Of a stretch of DNA of 64,000 nt, positions 8,970 through 16,938 are shown piece after piece. The stretch lies in contig CAZZJC010000009.1 of the NCBI GenBank assembly GCA_964654285.1, positions 65,359 through 129,358 on the forward strand, written 5' to 3'. The translations under genes and the position numbers were made by a program. The notes beneath the pieces were generated by a model. That model had not been told where the DNA came from and did no database searches. It was given only the letters and a program-made list of their open reading frames with translations. Each line of letters starts with the position of its first letter. The stretch's first letter is position 1. Source of the DNA: BJHQ01 sp964654285 (GTDB lineage: Bacteria; Planctomycetota; UBA11346).

Positions 8970-9332
8970 ATGCAATCCTTTCGCCGTTTCCTGGTGCCGC
9001 TCATCCTCATGGCCGTCGGGGCGGGCTGGCTGCTCTCGGAACTGAAGATCGTCGATCTGGGGCGCCTGGTCTGGACCTTGAGCCTGCTGTTCTCGGGACT
9101 GGCGATCTTCGCCTATCTCGGGTTCAGCCGTTCCACCTTCGTCGTGGCGGGATTCCTGGTCTGCGCATCGATCATGTCGCTCCTGCGCTATCGGGGAGTA
9201 TTCACCTTCGAGACCGAGATGCCGACCCTGGTCATCATCCTGGGGGTGCTGATGGCGATCAACCAGACCAGGCTGGTTCCGCCCGACCGCGATCCCGACA
9301 CGAAGGATCAGGGGAAAGACCCGGGTAAATGA
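8970..9332 (+). CDS. Small integral membrane protein
   Basis: 120 residues with three to four membrane segments (about 8-24, 33-51, 54-72 and 84-98) and a hydrophilic C-terminal tail rich in Asp, Lys and Pro. It is reminiscent in layout of short LiaF-type membrane domains, but I cannot confirm this. The next gene starts 1 base after its stop, so the two are almost certainly co-translated. Confidence 0.6.
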   Translation: MQSFRRFLVPLILMAVGAGWLLSELKIVDLGRLVWTLSLLFSGLAIFAYLGFSRSTFVVAGFLVCASIMSLLRYRGVFTFETEMPTLVIILGVLMAINQTRLVPPDRDPDTKDQGKDPGK

Positions 9333-9333
9333 G

Positions 9334-10401
9334 ATGTCCCTGCTCAATCGCCTGATCCTGTCCCTGGCGCTCGTCCCGGGTTGCCTGGGTTCGGCCTGGG
9401 CCGGCGAGCCGGCCCCCGATTTGCGCCCCGCTGACTCCCGCTCCGCTGCCGAAGCCGCCATCGCCGAGGCCAAGCTCAACCTCACCCAGCCTGGTCTGCA
9501 CCGGGCTGGCGACTGGCTGATCGCGGTGCAGGAGGTGGCCGAGACGCCGGACCTCTCGCGCAAGGTGATGAACCGCGAGATCGCGCTCCAGCGCGCGCGC
9601 CGCCAGCTGGCGGACACGGTCGAGGCGACGTTCTTCGCCAGCGAACGCGAGGCCCTGGGCGCGCGCTGGAAGGTGGTCGAGAAGGTCGTCTCGGTGAATC
9701 TGAGCGGCGCCGTCATCCTGGGCGAGACCACCCAGTTCACCCCCCGGGTCGTGCTCGCGGTACGCAGCGGCGGCGTGACCCGCAACGACATCCTCGGTGG
9801 ACATGCCAGCCTGGCGGCCCTGCTGGCGTCCGGCCATGCCGCCGACCCTGAACTTGCCGAATGCGCGCTCAGCCTGCGCGGACCGGCCGAACTCGCGGTA
9901 CCGGCTGCGATTCTCGCTGGCGGTGCTCCCGCTGGGGACGCACGGCCGCGGCTGGCTGCGCTCCTGCGCCTCGGTTCGCGCGACCGCGCCGGTCTGATCG
10001 CCTACGCGCAGGCCATGCGCGACCGTAACGAGGTTGCCGAGGTCGAACTCGCGGTCGCGGCGGTGAAGCGCCTGCCCAAGGATGACGATCCCTGGCTGCC
10101 GATCGCCTGCACGCTCGCGTTGTGGGCGCCGCGCCCGGCTTCCGGCATCGGAGCCGGCATGTTGGCGGTCGCGGTCGGCGAGGGCCAGGACAGCCTGCCG
10201 GCACCCGGCGATGCCGCCGCCTGGTTGGAAACCGCGCGGAAATACCGGCAGAACGATGACCTGCGCTGCCTGCTCGCCGCCCGCCGCGTGCTGGTGGTCG
10301 CCACCGACGCCAAGCAGCGCGCCGAGGCCCAGGCCCTGGCCATCGCGACCCTGTACAGTCTCGAATGCTCCAAGGCGGCGAAGGCCCTGGCCGGTCAGTG
10401 A
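9334..10401 (+). CDS. Secreted protein of unknown function, end of the envelope cluster
   Basis: 355 residues. A signal peptide ends near SAWAG. About residues 45-155 again contain an Ala/Arg-rich helix (RKVMNREIALQRARRQLAD) followed by beta strands, echoing the LPP20-like genes upstream. The rest is largely helical, Ala/Leu-rich and repeat-like (TPR/HEAT-type in appearance, not resolved). It starts immediately after the small membrane gene. It closes the run of same-strand genes; the next gene is convergent. No catalytic motif seen. Confidence 0.55.
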   Translation: MSLLNRLILSLALVPGCLGSAWAGEPAPDLRPADSRSAAEAAIAEAKLNLTQPGLHRAGDWLIAVQEVAETPDLSRKVMNREIALQRARRQLADTVEATFFASEREALGARWKVVEKVVSVNLSGAVILGETTQFTPRVVLAVRSGGVTRNDILGGHASLAALLASGHAADPELAECALSLRGPAELAVPAAILAGGAPAGDARPRLAALLRLGSRDRAGLIAYAQAMRDRNEVAEVELAVAAVKRLPKDDDPWLPIACTLALWAPRPASGIGAGMLAVAVGEGQDSLPAPGDAAAWLETARKYRQNDDLRCLLAARRVLVVATDAKQRAEAQALAIATLYSLECSKAAKALAGQ

Positions 10402-10568
10402 ACCCCCTTCAGGCGCCGGGAACCAGTAGCGATTCAGCCAAAATTCGCGCATCTTGCATGTAAAAATCGCAAGTGCGCCCCAGATGCAAGGCGGGAGGAA
10501 GGAGTGCGGCGGCGCCACATGACTGACGACCAACGCAGCCGGTGGGGTGCAATTGCGGTTTTTCAGGT

Positions 10569-11144
10569 TCAGAGCGCGAGGATGTGGTCGAGGCGCAGCT
10601 GGCGCAGCTGGGTTTCGACCTGCCGGCTGACTTTGCTGACTTTCAGGCGGAGCGGGGCGCTGTCCTGGGCGAGGCGGAGCATCCAGGCGACCACGACGGA
10701 ATTGATCTGCTGCACGGCGGTCAGGTCGACGGTGATGGCGCCGGCGGTGAGGCCTTGCAGCCAATCGTGGCCGGGATGGCTCGACAGGTTGGGATAGGTC
10801 GTCGCGTTCGCCTTCGGCTTGATCACCAGCGCATCGGGTGCGTGGGTTTCGATCAGGAAGGGCACGTCGGGGAAGGACGGATGCGCGTCGGCGATGGGCA
10901 GGCGGAAGATGGTCAGGGCCGAACGGGCGGGGCCATGCACGTTGGTGAAGGTGAGCATGCCGTGGTCGCGGGCGGCGATCAGCACCGCGAGCGGCAGGCG
11001 TTTGACCCCATTGCAATCGATGGATTCGCCAGGCGGAACCGATTCCAGACGGCGGCGCAGCTCATCGTTGCTCAGGCTGCCGATCTGGAGGAGGGGAATG
11101 GGCATGTGATCGTTTGATGCAGGAGTGTGCATTCCGGCCAACAT
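10569..11144 (-). CDS. STAS-like (anti-sigma-antagonist-type) protein
   Basis: 191 residues. The C-terminal half (about 130-191) reads AITVDLTAVQQINSVVVAWM, followed by an alternating strand and a final LRLDHILAL helix. This is the STAS fold pattern of anti-anti-sigma factors and lipid-asymmetry proteins, although the usual D-S phosphorylation pair is replaced by QQINSV. The N-terminal half may be a second, more divergent copy. ATG 11144 lies 3 bases after the uvrC stop; a second ATG at 11105 would shorten it by 13 residues. Cytoplasmic. Target unknown. Confidence 0.5.
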   Translation of the reverse strand: MLAGMHTPASNDHMPIPLLQIGSLSNDELRRRLESVPPGESIDCNGVKRLPLAVLIAARDHGMLTFTNVHGPARSALTIFRLPIADAHPSFPDVPFLIETHAPDALVIKPKANATTYPNLSSHPGHDWLQGLTAGAITVDLTAVQQINSVVVAWMLRLAQDSAPLRLKVSKVSRQVETQLRQLRLDHILAL

Positions 11145-11147
11145 GAC

Positions 11148-12602
11148 TCAAGATCCTTTTTCCTTCCCCGTAACACGGTGTACGGCGTTCTTTTGCAGGA
11201 GGTGGAAGTAGCGCCGGCAGAAGCGGTGCGCCTCGTCGCGCACGCATTGCAGCAGACGCAGGCCGGGATCGCGGCGGGGCAGGCGCAATTCGCTGCCGTC
11301 GCTGCGGATGATGGTCTCTTCGCGCTTGGCGAGTCCGATGACGCAGGGCGGGGATACGCCTTCGGCGCGTGCGGCTTCCAGCGCCTTGGCGACCTGGGCG
11401 TGGCCGCCGTCGATCAGCAGGATGTCGGGCAGGTGGCCGGATTCCTCGCGCAGCCGGCGCAGCCGGCGGCCGACCACTTCGCGCATCGCAGCGACATCGT
11501 TGTTGCCGGGGTCGCCGCTGCCGTCGGCGCCCTTGATCTTGAAGCGGCGGTAGCCGTCCTTGTCGGGCACGCCGTGGACGAAGCGGACGAGCCCCGCGAC
11601 GACATGGGTGCCCTGCAGGTGCGCATTGTCGATGCCCTCGATGACCTGCGGCGGCGCGGCGAGATCCAGGTGCTCCTGCAGGGCCGTCAGTCCGGCATGG
11701 AGGTCGATCACCGGCGCGGCGGGTTCGTCGTAGTCGCGCAGGCGGCCGCGTTCCTTCAGGCGGTCGAGCGCCTGCACCTGGTCGCGCAGGCGGGCGGCGT
11801 CCTCGAAGCGCAGCGCCGAGGCGGCGGCGCGCATGCGCGCGCCCAGGTCGCGCACGACCTCGGACTTGTTGCGTCCGGTGACGAAGGCACGCAGGGCGCG
11901 GATGTCGTCGCCGTAGGCCGCCGCGCCGATCTTCGGCGTGCAGGGGGCCGAGCACCGCTTGATGTGCCAGTTCAGGCAGGGCGCGAAGTGGCGTCGGTTC
12001 GGATCGGCCTCGTGCAGGTCGAGGTCGCAGGTGCGGAAGCGGAAGGTGCGTTGCAGGAAGTGGTAGGCCCGGCGCAGATCAGTCGAGCTGATGAACGGCC
12101 CGAGCAGGTCGACGCCCTCCAGGTCGCGTTCGCGGGTGATGAACACGCGGGGGAATTCCTCGCGCGTGATCGCCAGCAGCGGGAAGTCCTTGCCATCCTT
12201 GAGCAGGATGTTGAAGCGCGGCTGCAGCTCCTTGATGAGCTGGTTCTCGACCAGCAGGGCTTCGACCTCGCTGTCGAGGGCGATGGTCTCGATCGTGGCG
12301 AGCTCGGCGACCAGGCGGCGGGTCTTGGCCGAGTGCCGCATCACCCCGCCCGGCGTGTCCTGGAAGTACGAGGCCACGCGTCTGCGCAGGTCCTTCGCCT
12401 TGCCGACGTAGATGACCCGCCCGTCGGCGTCCTTGTAGAGGTAGCAGCCGGGCAGCGTCGGCACCGCGGCGATCTGGTCCGCGAGGTCGGGCCGGGTCAG
12501 GCGCTGGGCGGCGAGCCGGCGCGCGGCTTTTGCCGTGCCAGCGGGAGCGGCATCGGCCGGAGACGGCTCCGCGTCGTCCGGTTCAGTGGACGAAGGGGTC
12601 AT
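11148..12602 (-). CDS. uvrC: UvrC nucleotide excision repair endonuclease, short form without HhH
   Basis: 484 residues. UvrC cuts DNA on both sides of a lesion bound by UvrB. Visible parts: a GIY-YIG nuclease (about 48-125, GCYLYKDADGRVIYVGKAKD); four cysteines, C192, C209, C217 and C221, matching the iron-sulfur site; a UvrB-interacting UVR helix (about 240-285); and an RNase H-like 3'-... 5' incision domain with IEGIDNAHLQG (Asp324), LLIDGG (Asp398) and RDEAHRF (Asp457, His459). The protein stops about 25 residues after that last motif, so the C-terminal helix-hairpin-helix pair of the usual 600-residue UvrC is absent. The first 35 residues are an extra Ala/Pro/Asp-rich tail. The start overlaps the exonuclease gene by 20 bases. 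Confidence 0.9.
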   Translation of the reverse strand: MTPSSTEPDDAEPSPADAAPAGTAKAARRLAAQRLTRPDLADQIAAVPTLPGCYLYKDADGRVIYVGKAKDLRRRVASYFQDTPGGVMRHSAKTRRLVAELATIETIALDSEVEALLVENQLIKELQPRFNILLKDGKDFPLLAITREEFPRVFITRERDLEGVDLLGPFISSTDLRRAYHFLQRTFRFRTCDLDLHEADPNRRHFAPCLNWHIKRCSAPCTPKIGAAAYGDDIRALRAFVTGRNKSEVVRDLGARMRAAASALRFEDAARLRDQVQALDRLKERGRLRDYDEPAAPVIDLHAGLTALQEHLDLAAPPQVIEGIDNAHLQGTHVVAGLVRFVHGVPDKDGYRRFKIKGADGSGDPGNNDVAAMREVVGRRLRRLREESGHLPDILLIDGGHAQVAKALEAARAEGVSPPCVIGLAKREETIIRSDGSELRLPRRDPGLRLLQCVRDEAHRFCRRYFHLLQKNAVHRVTGKEKGS

Positions 12603-13437
12603 CGTCGTCCCCGGTCGGCTGCCAGAAGCGGAAATTGCGCAGGTATTCCGCCATCGCGAGGTTGCTCTGGGCTTGGCGTTCGATCCAGCCGTGCGCGCCC
12701 TCGACCAGGGCGCGTTCCTGTTCCAGGGTCAGGTTCCCTTGCAGCACGCGGCAGCGCAGGAAGGTGAAATACGTGTCGAGCGCATCGCACATGCAGTAGT
12801 CGTCGATGCGCTCGCGCTCGCCGGCTTCCCACAGCTGCTGCACCATGTCGCCCTTGGTGCCCATCTTACCGGGCTTGCCGAGCAACTGCGCGCACAGGTT
12901 GAGTCCGCCGTTGATGTGCACCGCGCCCGAGTTGCCGAGCAGATCCTGGAGGTCGAGGTGGGCCTGGCTGTTGTAGCGGTTGCGCGGCTGGTTGTACGAC
13001 GGGCCGGTGGATGCGAACCAGTCTGGCACGGAGATCCCGTAGCGGTAGGCGCAGAGTTCCAGCACCGGCACGTCGAAGAAACGGCCGTTGAAGGTGACCA
13101 GGGTCGGCTTGCCGTGCTTTTCCCAGCCCTTCCAGAAGCTGCGCGTGATCACCTGCGGCCGGAACTTCGGCCGGTCGAGGGTGCGGACCTCGATCAGCGA
13201 GCAGTCGGAGGCGACCTTGGCGACCGCGATCGACACCGGCACCTGGAAGGTGTGCGGCACGAAGTCCGACTTGCCGCCGCTGGCGGCGAGCAGCTGCTCG
13301 CGATAGAGCGCCACCGCCTCGGCGGGGGTCAGCTCGGGCCGATCCGGGAAGCGCACGCGCTGGACCAGGCGGCCATCGGCCACGGTCTCGATGTCGAAGA
13401 CGAGAAATGCAGGGCGGTCGCTCATGCGCGAGACCAT
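12583..13437 (-). CDS. 3'-5' exonuclease, PolB-associated (DnaQ-like)
   Basis: 284 residues. It carries the three exonuclease motifs of the DEDDy family: FDIET (Exo I, near residue 14), TFNGRFFDVPVL (Exo II, about 115-126) and a C-terminal DDYCMCDALDTY (Exo III). It lacks polymerase domains and matches the stand-alone predicted PolB-related exonuclease family. Its gene overlaps uvrC, so a role in DNA repair is a reasonable inference. A second ATG four codons downstream (MSDRP) is an alternative start. Confidence 0.8.
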   Translation of the reverse strand: MVSRMSDRPAFLVFDIETVADGRLVQRVRFPDRPELTPAEAVALYREQLLAASGGKSDFVPHTFQVPVSIAVAKVASDCSLIEVRTLDRPKFRPQVITRSFWKGWEKHGKPTLVTFNGRFFDVPVLELCAYRYGISVPDWFASTGPSYNQPRNRYNSQAHLDLQDLLGNSGAVHINGGLNLCAQLLGKPGKMGTKGDMVQQLWEAGERERIDDYCMCDALDTYFTFLRCRVLQGNLTLEQERALVEGAHGWIERQAQSNLAMAEYLRNFRFWQPTGDDDDPFVH

Positions 13438-13538
13438 AACCAGGGTGGCGGCGCAGGAAGCCCCGGCCGGGTCTTCCTTTCCCCGGCCGGCCGGGAGGCC
13501 GCCTGGAAAAACGCGGCCTTCCGCCTAGCCTGCCGGGC

Positions 13539-13901
13539 ATGCCGCTCGCTCCCCTCACCGTCACCCTGTCCGATGGCCAGAAGATCGCCGCGCTCAAGCG
13601 CTTCCGCGAACTCTACCAGGACGAGCTGACGAAGATCGAGGCCGAGCTCACCGACATCCTCACCGCCTCGGCCGAGGCGGATTTCCTCGTGCCCTACCTG
13701 GGCGAGCAGACCGAGGTCAGCAAGCTGCGCGAGCGGCGCAAGGAGGCGGATGTGCTCGAACGCCGGCGCCAGCACGTCGGGGCGCTCATCGACCGGCTCG
13801 ACCAGGTCATCCCCAAGCAGGCCGACGCCAAGTACAGCCTGGGCGGCGCCGCGCCGAAGCCGGGTGCCGCTCCAGCCGGGTCCGGCCTGCGGAAGTACTG
13901 A
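13539..13901 (+). CDS. Small coiled-coil protein of unknown function
   Basis: 120 residues. Mostly charged heptad-like helix (about 12-100, rich in Glu, Arg and Leu) with a Gly/Pro/Ala tail. It is divergent from the exonuclease gene and 3 bases ahead of the acetyltransferase, with which it is probably co-transcribed. No family recognised. Confidence 0.6.
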   Translation: MPLAPLTVTLSDGQKIAALKRFRELYQDELTKIEAELTDILTASAEADFLVPYLGEQTEVSKLRERRKEADVLERRRQHVGALIDRLDQVIPKQADAKYSLGGAAPKPGAAPAGSGLRKY

Positions 13902-13904
13902 GGC

Positions 13905-14411
13905 GTGGCACCACCACCGGTGAAAACCCCGCCCCTGGCCGTCACCGTGCGCCAGGCGCGGATCAAGGACGTGCCGGCGATGGCCGAGCTGATCGGCGTC
14001 TTCGCGCGCCAGCACCAGATGCTGCCGCGCCCGCTCGGCGAACTCTACGAGAACGTGCGCGACTTCTTCGTCGCTGAAAGCGAGCCCGGCGGACTCGCCG
14101 GCACCGTCGCGCTGCACATCGACACCGCCACCATCGGCGAACTCAAGGCGCTCGCGGTGGCGGAAAGCGCCCAGGGGCGCGGGGTCGGCCGCCGCCTGGT
14201 GGATCAGGTCATGGCCGAGGCCGCCGTGCTCGGACTCGAACGCATCTTCTGCCTGACCTACCAGGTCGACTTCTTCAGCCGCCTGGGCTTTGTCCGGGTC
14301 GACCGTTCGCGCCTGCCGGAAAAGGTCTGGAGCGAATGCGTGCGCTGCCACAAGTTCCTCGATTGCGACGAGGTGGCGATGTGGCGCGAAGTGGCTGCCG
14401 CCAAGGCCTGA
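13905..14411 (+). CDS. Short ArgA-type N-acetyltransferase (GNAT)
   Basis: 168 residues from a GTG start 3 bases after the previous stop. The protein matches the short stand-alone N-acetylglutamate synthase-related GNAT family: RQARIKDVPAMAELI, MLPRPLGELYENVRDFFVAE, ELKALAVAESAQGRGVGRRLV (the acetyl-CoA loop), CLTYQVDFFSRLGF, and the family-specific tail CVRCHKFLDCDEVAMW. Members acetylate glutamate in arginine synthesis or act on related amino acids. Its stop abuts the stop of the convergent DHH gene with no gap (shared TGATCA). Confidence 0.75.
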   Translation: MAPPPVKTPPLAVTVRQARIKDVPAMAELIGVFARQHQMLPRPLGELYENVRDFFVAESEPGGLAGTVALHIDTATIGELKALAVAESAQGRGVGRRLVDQVMAEAAVLGLERIFCLTYQVDFFSRLGFVRVDRSRLPEKVWSECVRCHKFLDCDEVAMWREVAAAKA

Positions 14412-15347
14412 TCAGATCCTCGCTGCTGGACCCGGCTCTGACCGGGCCGGGCCGGTCGCCGGGGGGGCCGGCGGTGGAATCAGCGGCGTATCGGACAGAT
14501 AGCACGCCGATTGCAGATGCCCGCCACCGCCGCGCGCCGCCGCGATGGCGCCGCAGTCGGCGTCGACCGAGCGCAGGCTGTGCACCCAGCGGCCGTTGGC
14601 GCTTTTGCGGTAGCACATGATCGCGAGGTCGTAGCCGAGCCCCCCCGAGGCGGCCGGGGTGAGGATGTGGTCGGCGATCTCGTTGAGATCGCGGCGCGTG
14701 AACACCACCAGGGCGCGGCGGCCCTTCAGCCCGAACGGATCCGGTACCGGGATGCCCTGGGCGGCGTCGGCGACGACGCGGATGCGGATCTTCTCGATGA
14801 TCGGCGCGCCCAGCCTGGCCATCGCCACGAGATCGGCCTCCAGGATGCCGTCCGGCGGCTTGCCCTGGAAGCTCGCCCACAGGCCGGCCGCGATGGCGCG
14901 GCTGTCGGGCAGCTCCCAGCGCCAGAGGTCCTTGTCGCGGATGTAGGCGATGACGGGCGGCGCGGGGCGATCAGGAAAGAGCACCTTCCAGGTGAGCGAG
15001 GTGCCGCACTCGGCCACGTCCAGGTGGCCGAAGCCGATCGTCTTCCACACCGGCAGCGCGCTGGCGTGGTGGTCGATCCAGGTGAACTCCTCGGCCTGGG
15101 CGCGGATCGCGCGCATCGCGTCGGTCGGCAGCCCGAAGTCGACCATGTAGACCTTCGCCCCCAGCAGCGACGGCGGCGGCGGATCGGTGTACTGCATCGG
15201 CATCAGCGCGCAGTCCGGGTGGAGCCTGCGCACCACCGCCGCCGCGCCCAGGCCATCCAGGCAGTTGGCGTGGTAGATGCAGACCGTGCGGGGCACCTGG
15301 CGCGGCTGGGAGACGATCTTCGGGGGCATGGTGGCGGCAGGCACCAT
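14412..15347 (-). CDS. DHH-family phosphoesterase
   Basis: About 311 residues. The N-terminal metal-binding motifs are clear: IYHANCLDGLGAAAVV (variant of the H-x-D/DxD site), MVDFGL, and WIDHHAS (the DHH motif). A C-terminal DHHA1-like part ends in the glycine-rich GGGGH that contacts substrate phosphate. Such proteins hydrolyse small phosphoesters such as oligoribonucleotides or pAp, but subfamily and substrate cannot be set from sequence alone. Starts at 15347 or 15329 are both possible. The open frame continues upstream through a dispersed repeat and is not believed coding there. Confidence 0.75.
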   Translation of the reverse strand: MVPAATMPPKIVSQPRQVPRTVCIYHANCLDGLGAAAVVRRLHPDCALMPMQYTDPPPPSLLGAKVYMVDFGLPTDAMRAIRAQAEEFTWIDHHASALPVWKTIGFGHLDVAECGTSLTWKVLFPDRPAPPVIAYIRDKDLWRWELPDSRAIAAGLWASFQGKPPDGILEADLVAMARLGAPIIEKIRIRVVADAAQGIPVPDPFGLKGRRALVVFTRRDLNEIADHILTPAASGGLGYDLAIMCYRKSANGRWVHSLRSVDADCGAIAAARGGGGHLQSACYLSDTPLIPPPAPPATGPARSEPGPAARI

Positions 15348-15392
15348 CGCGCGGGATGCGGGTGCGTCCAGCCGGTGGGGCGCGACAAAAGC

Positions 15393-15459
15393 CGGCCTTC
15401 CTGGGAGCGCCCGCGTCGCGTCGGCCGAAAAGCAGCCTGCGCAGGATGCCATCGACCGA
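15393..15459 (+). repeat. Dispersed 67-bp repeat, copy 1
   Basis: 67 bases that align without gaps to 19776-19842 (59 identities by direct comparison). The repeat opens with CGGCCTTCCTGGGAGCGCC, contains an inverted repeat and ends in CCGA. This copy lies between the divergent DHH and ABC-importer genes. Confidence 0.75.
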
Positions 15460-15573
15460 ATGGGAGGCGGCCTGGTCCAGCTGGGCGGGGCGGCGATCCC
15501 CACTGCCGATACCACGATCCGCGCGCGGCCCGCCCCGGGTTCCCTCCGGGCCGGGAGGACGCACACTCTGCGC

Positions 15574-16938
15574 ATGCGGTTCCTCCTCGCGGCCGGCGCG
15601 GCGCCGTTCGTCCTCGCCTGCGTCGCGGTGGTCGCCGGCATCCTGGTGCTGGCCACCCGCCCCGGCGGCGGAGCGCGGCAAGATCTGGTCTTCGCGCTGT
15701 TTTCCAAGGAGCATCGCAAGGCCTATGAGCAGGTGCTGCCGCAGTGGCAGGAGGCCAACGGGAAGACGGTGCAGGTGCAGACCCTGGAGGTCCGCGCCCT
15801 GCAGAGCCGCCTGCAGGCGGCGTTGCAGGCCGGCGCGCCGGTGCCCGACGTGGTCGAGCTGTGCGAGCCATCGCTGGGCTATTTCACCTCCGGTCCGCTG
15901 GAGGACTGCGGCCTGCTCGACCTCACCGAGCGGGTGGAGCGCGCCGGGTTGCGCGAGCGGATGGTCGGTTCGCGCTTCGGGCTGTGGAGCAGCCGCGGCC
16001 GGATCTTCGCCATCCCGCACGACTGCCATCCGGTCGGGCTGATCTACCGCCGCGACCTGTTCGAGCGCTTCGGCCTGCGGGTCGAGGATCTCGATACCTG
16101 GGACAAGTTCCTCGCCGCCGGCCGGCGGGTGGTGGCGGAGAGCACCCGTGGCGGCGTCACCGCGCACTACCTCATCGACCTGCCCAACGATGGGAACTTC
16201 GGCCTCCAGATCCTGCTCTGGCAGCGCGGGGGGGCGTACTTCGACCGCTCCGGCCAGGTCGCGATCGATTCGGCGATCGCGGTCGAGACCGTCTGCTGGC
16301 TGGCGCGGGCGACGCGCGGCCCAGGCCGGATCAGCTTCGCCGCCGGCTGGGGCCAGGGACTCGCCAAGGCGGTCGCGGACGGGCTGGCGCTGTGCTACCT
16401 CGCACCGGACTGGCGCACCCGGCAGTTCGAACTCGATATGCCGCAGCTGGCAGGGAAACTCGGTCTGATGCCGCTGCCGGCCGCGACGGCGGGCGGCAAC
16501 CGCACCAGCACCTGGGGCGCGACCGGCATCGCGATCACCAAACGCTGCCGCGACCCTGACCTGGCGTGGAAGCTGATCGAGGAGCTCTACCTGCGCCCCG
16601 ACACCTACGGCGCGCGCTTCGCCAGTTCGAACATCCTGCCGCCGCTGCGCGCCGCCTGGGATCTCCCCGAACTGCGGCGGCCGAGCCCATTCTGGGGCGG
16701 GCAGTCGGTGGGCGCGTTCTACGCCGCCCTCGCGCCGCAGGTGCCCGAGGTGACGACCACCGCCTACGAGGAGCTGGCGCGGACCAAGCTGAACGAGGCC
16801 TTCCTGCGCGTGGCGATGCGCTATGAGGCCCTCGGCGACGCCGGGCTGGAGGACTTCGCACGCAGCGAACTCAAGGCCAGCGCCGACCAGGTGCGGACGA
16901 TCCTGAACCGCAACCGCTTCCTGGCGGTCGCGCCATGA
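15574..16938 (+). CDS. Sugar ABC transporter substrate-binding protein
   Basis: 454 residues. A hydrophobic N-terminus (about 2-27) tethers or exports the protein; there is no lipobox cysteine. The mature part follows the MalE/UgpB-type extracellular solute-binding fold: LVFALFSKEHRKAYEQVLPQW, PDVVELCEPSLGYF, FAIPHDCHPVGLIYRRDLFE and ATGIAITKRC are the typical hinge and lobe segments. GGGAGG precedes ATG 15574. The stop overlaps the first permease gene (ATGA). The nearby araD suggests a pentose or arabinan-derived ligand, which is inference only. Most upstream reading in the frame is not protein-like. Confidence 0.85.
   Translation: MRFLLAAGAAPFVLACVAVVAGILVLATRPGGGARQDLVFALFSKEHRKAYEQVLPQWQEANGKTVQVQTLEVRALQSRLQAALQAGAPVPDVVELCEPSLGYFTSGPLEDCGLLDLTERVERAGLRERMVGSRFGLWSSRGRIFAIPHDCHPVGLIYRRDLFERFGLRVEDLDTWDKFLAAGRRVVAESTRGGVTAHYLIDLPNDGNFGLQILLWQRGGAYFDRSGQVAIDSAIAVETVCWLARATRGPGRISFAAGWGQGLAKAVADGLALCYLAPDWRTRQFELDMPQLAGKLGLMPLPAATAGGNRTSTWGATGIAITKRCRDPDLAWKLIEELYLRPDTYGARFASSNILPPLRAAWDLPELRRPSPFWGGQSVGAFYAALAPQVPEVTTTAYEELARTKLNEAFLRVAMRYEALGDAGLEDFARSELKASADQVRTILNRNRFLAVAP

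Noticed and set aside
10402..10568. Possible terminator at the GCAATTGC palindrome before TTTTT
   Set aside because: The palindrome has no loop room and gives no stable hairpin; only the T-run is notable.
11127..12767. 546-codon open frame on + strand over uvrC
   Set aside because: Antisense to a gene with complete UvrC motifs; the translation is low-complexity Ala/Val/Gln/Arg, typical of GC-rich shadow frames.
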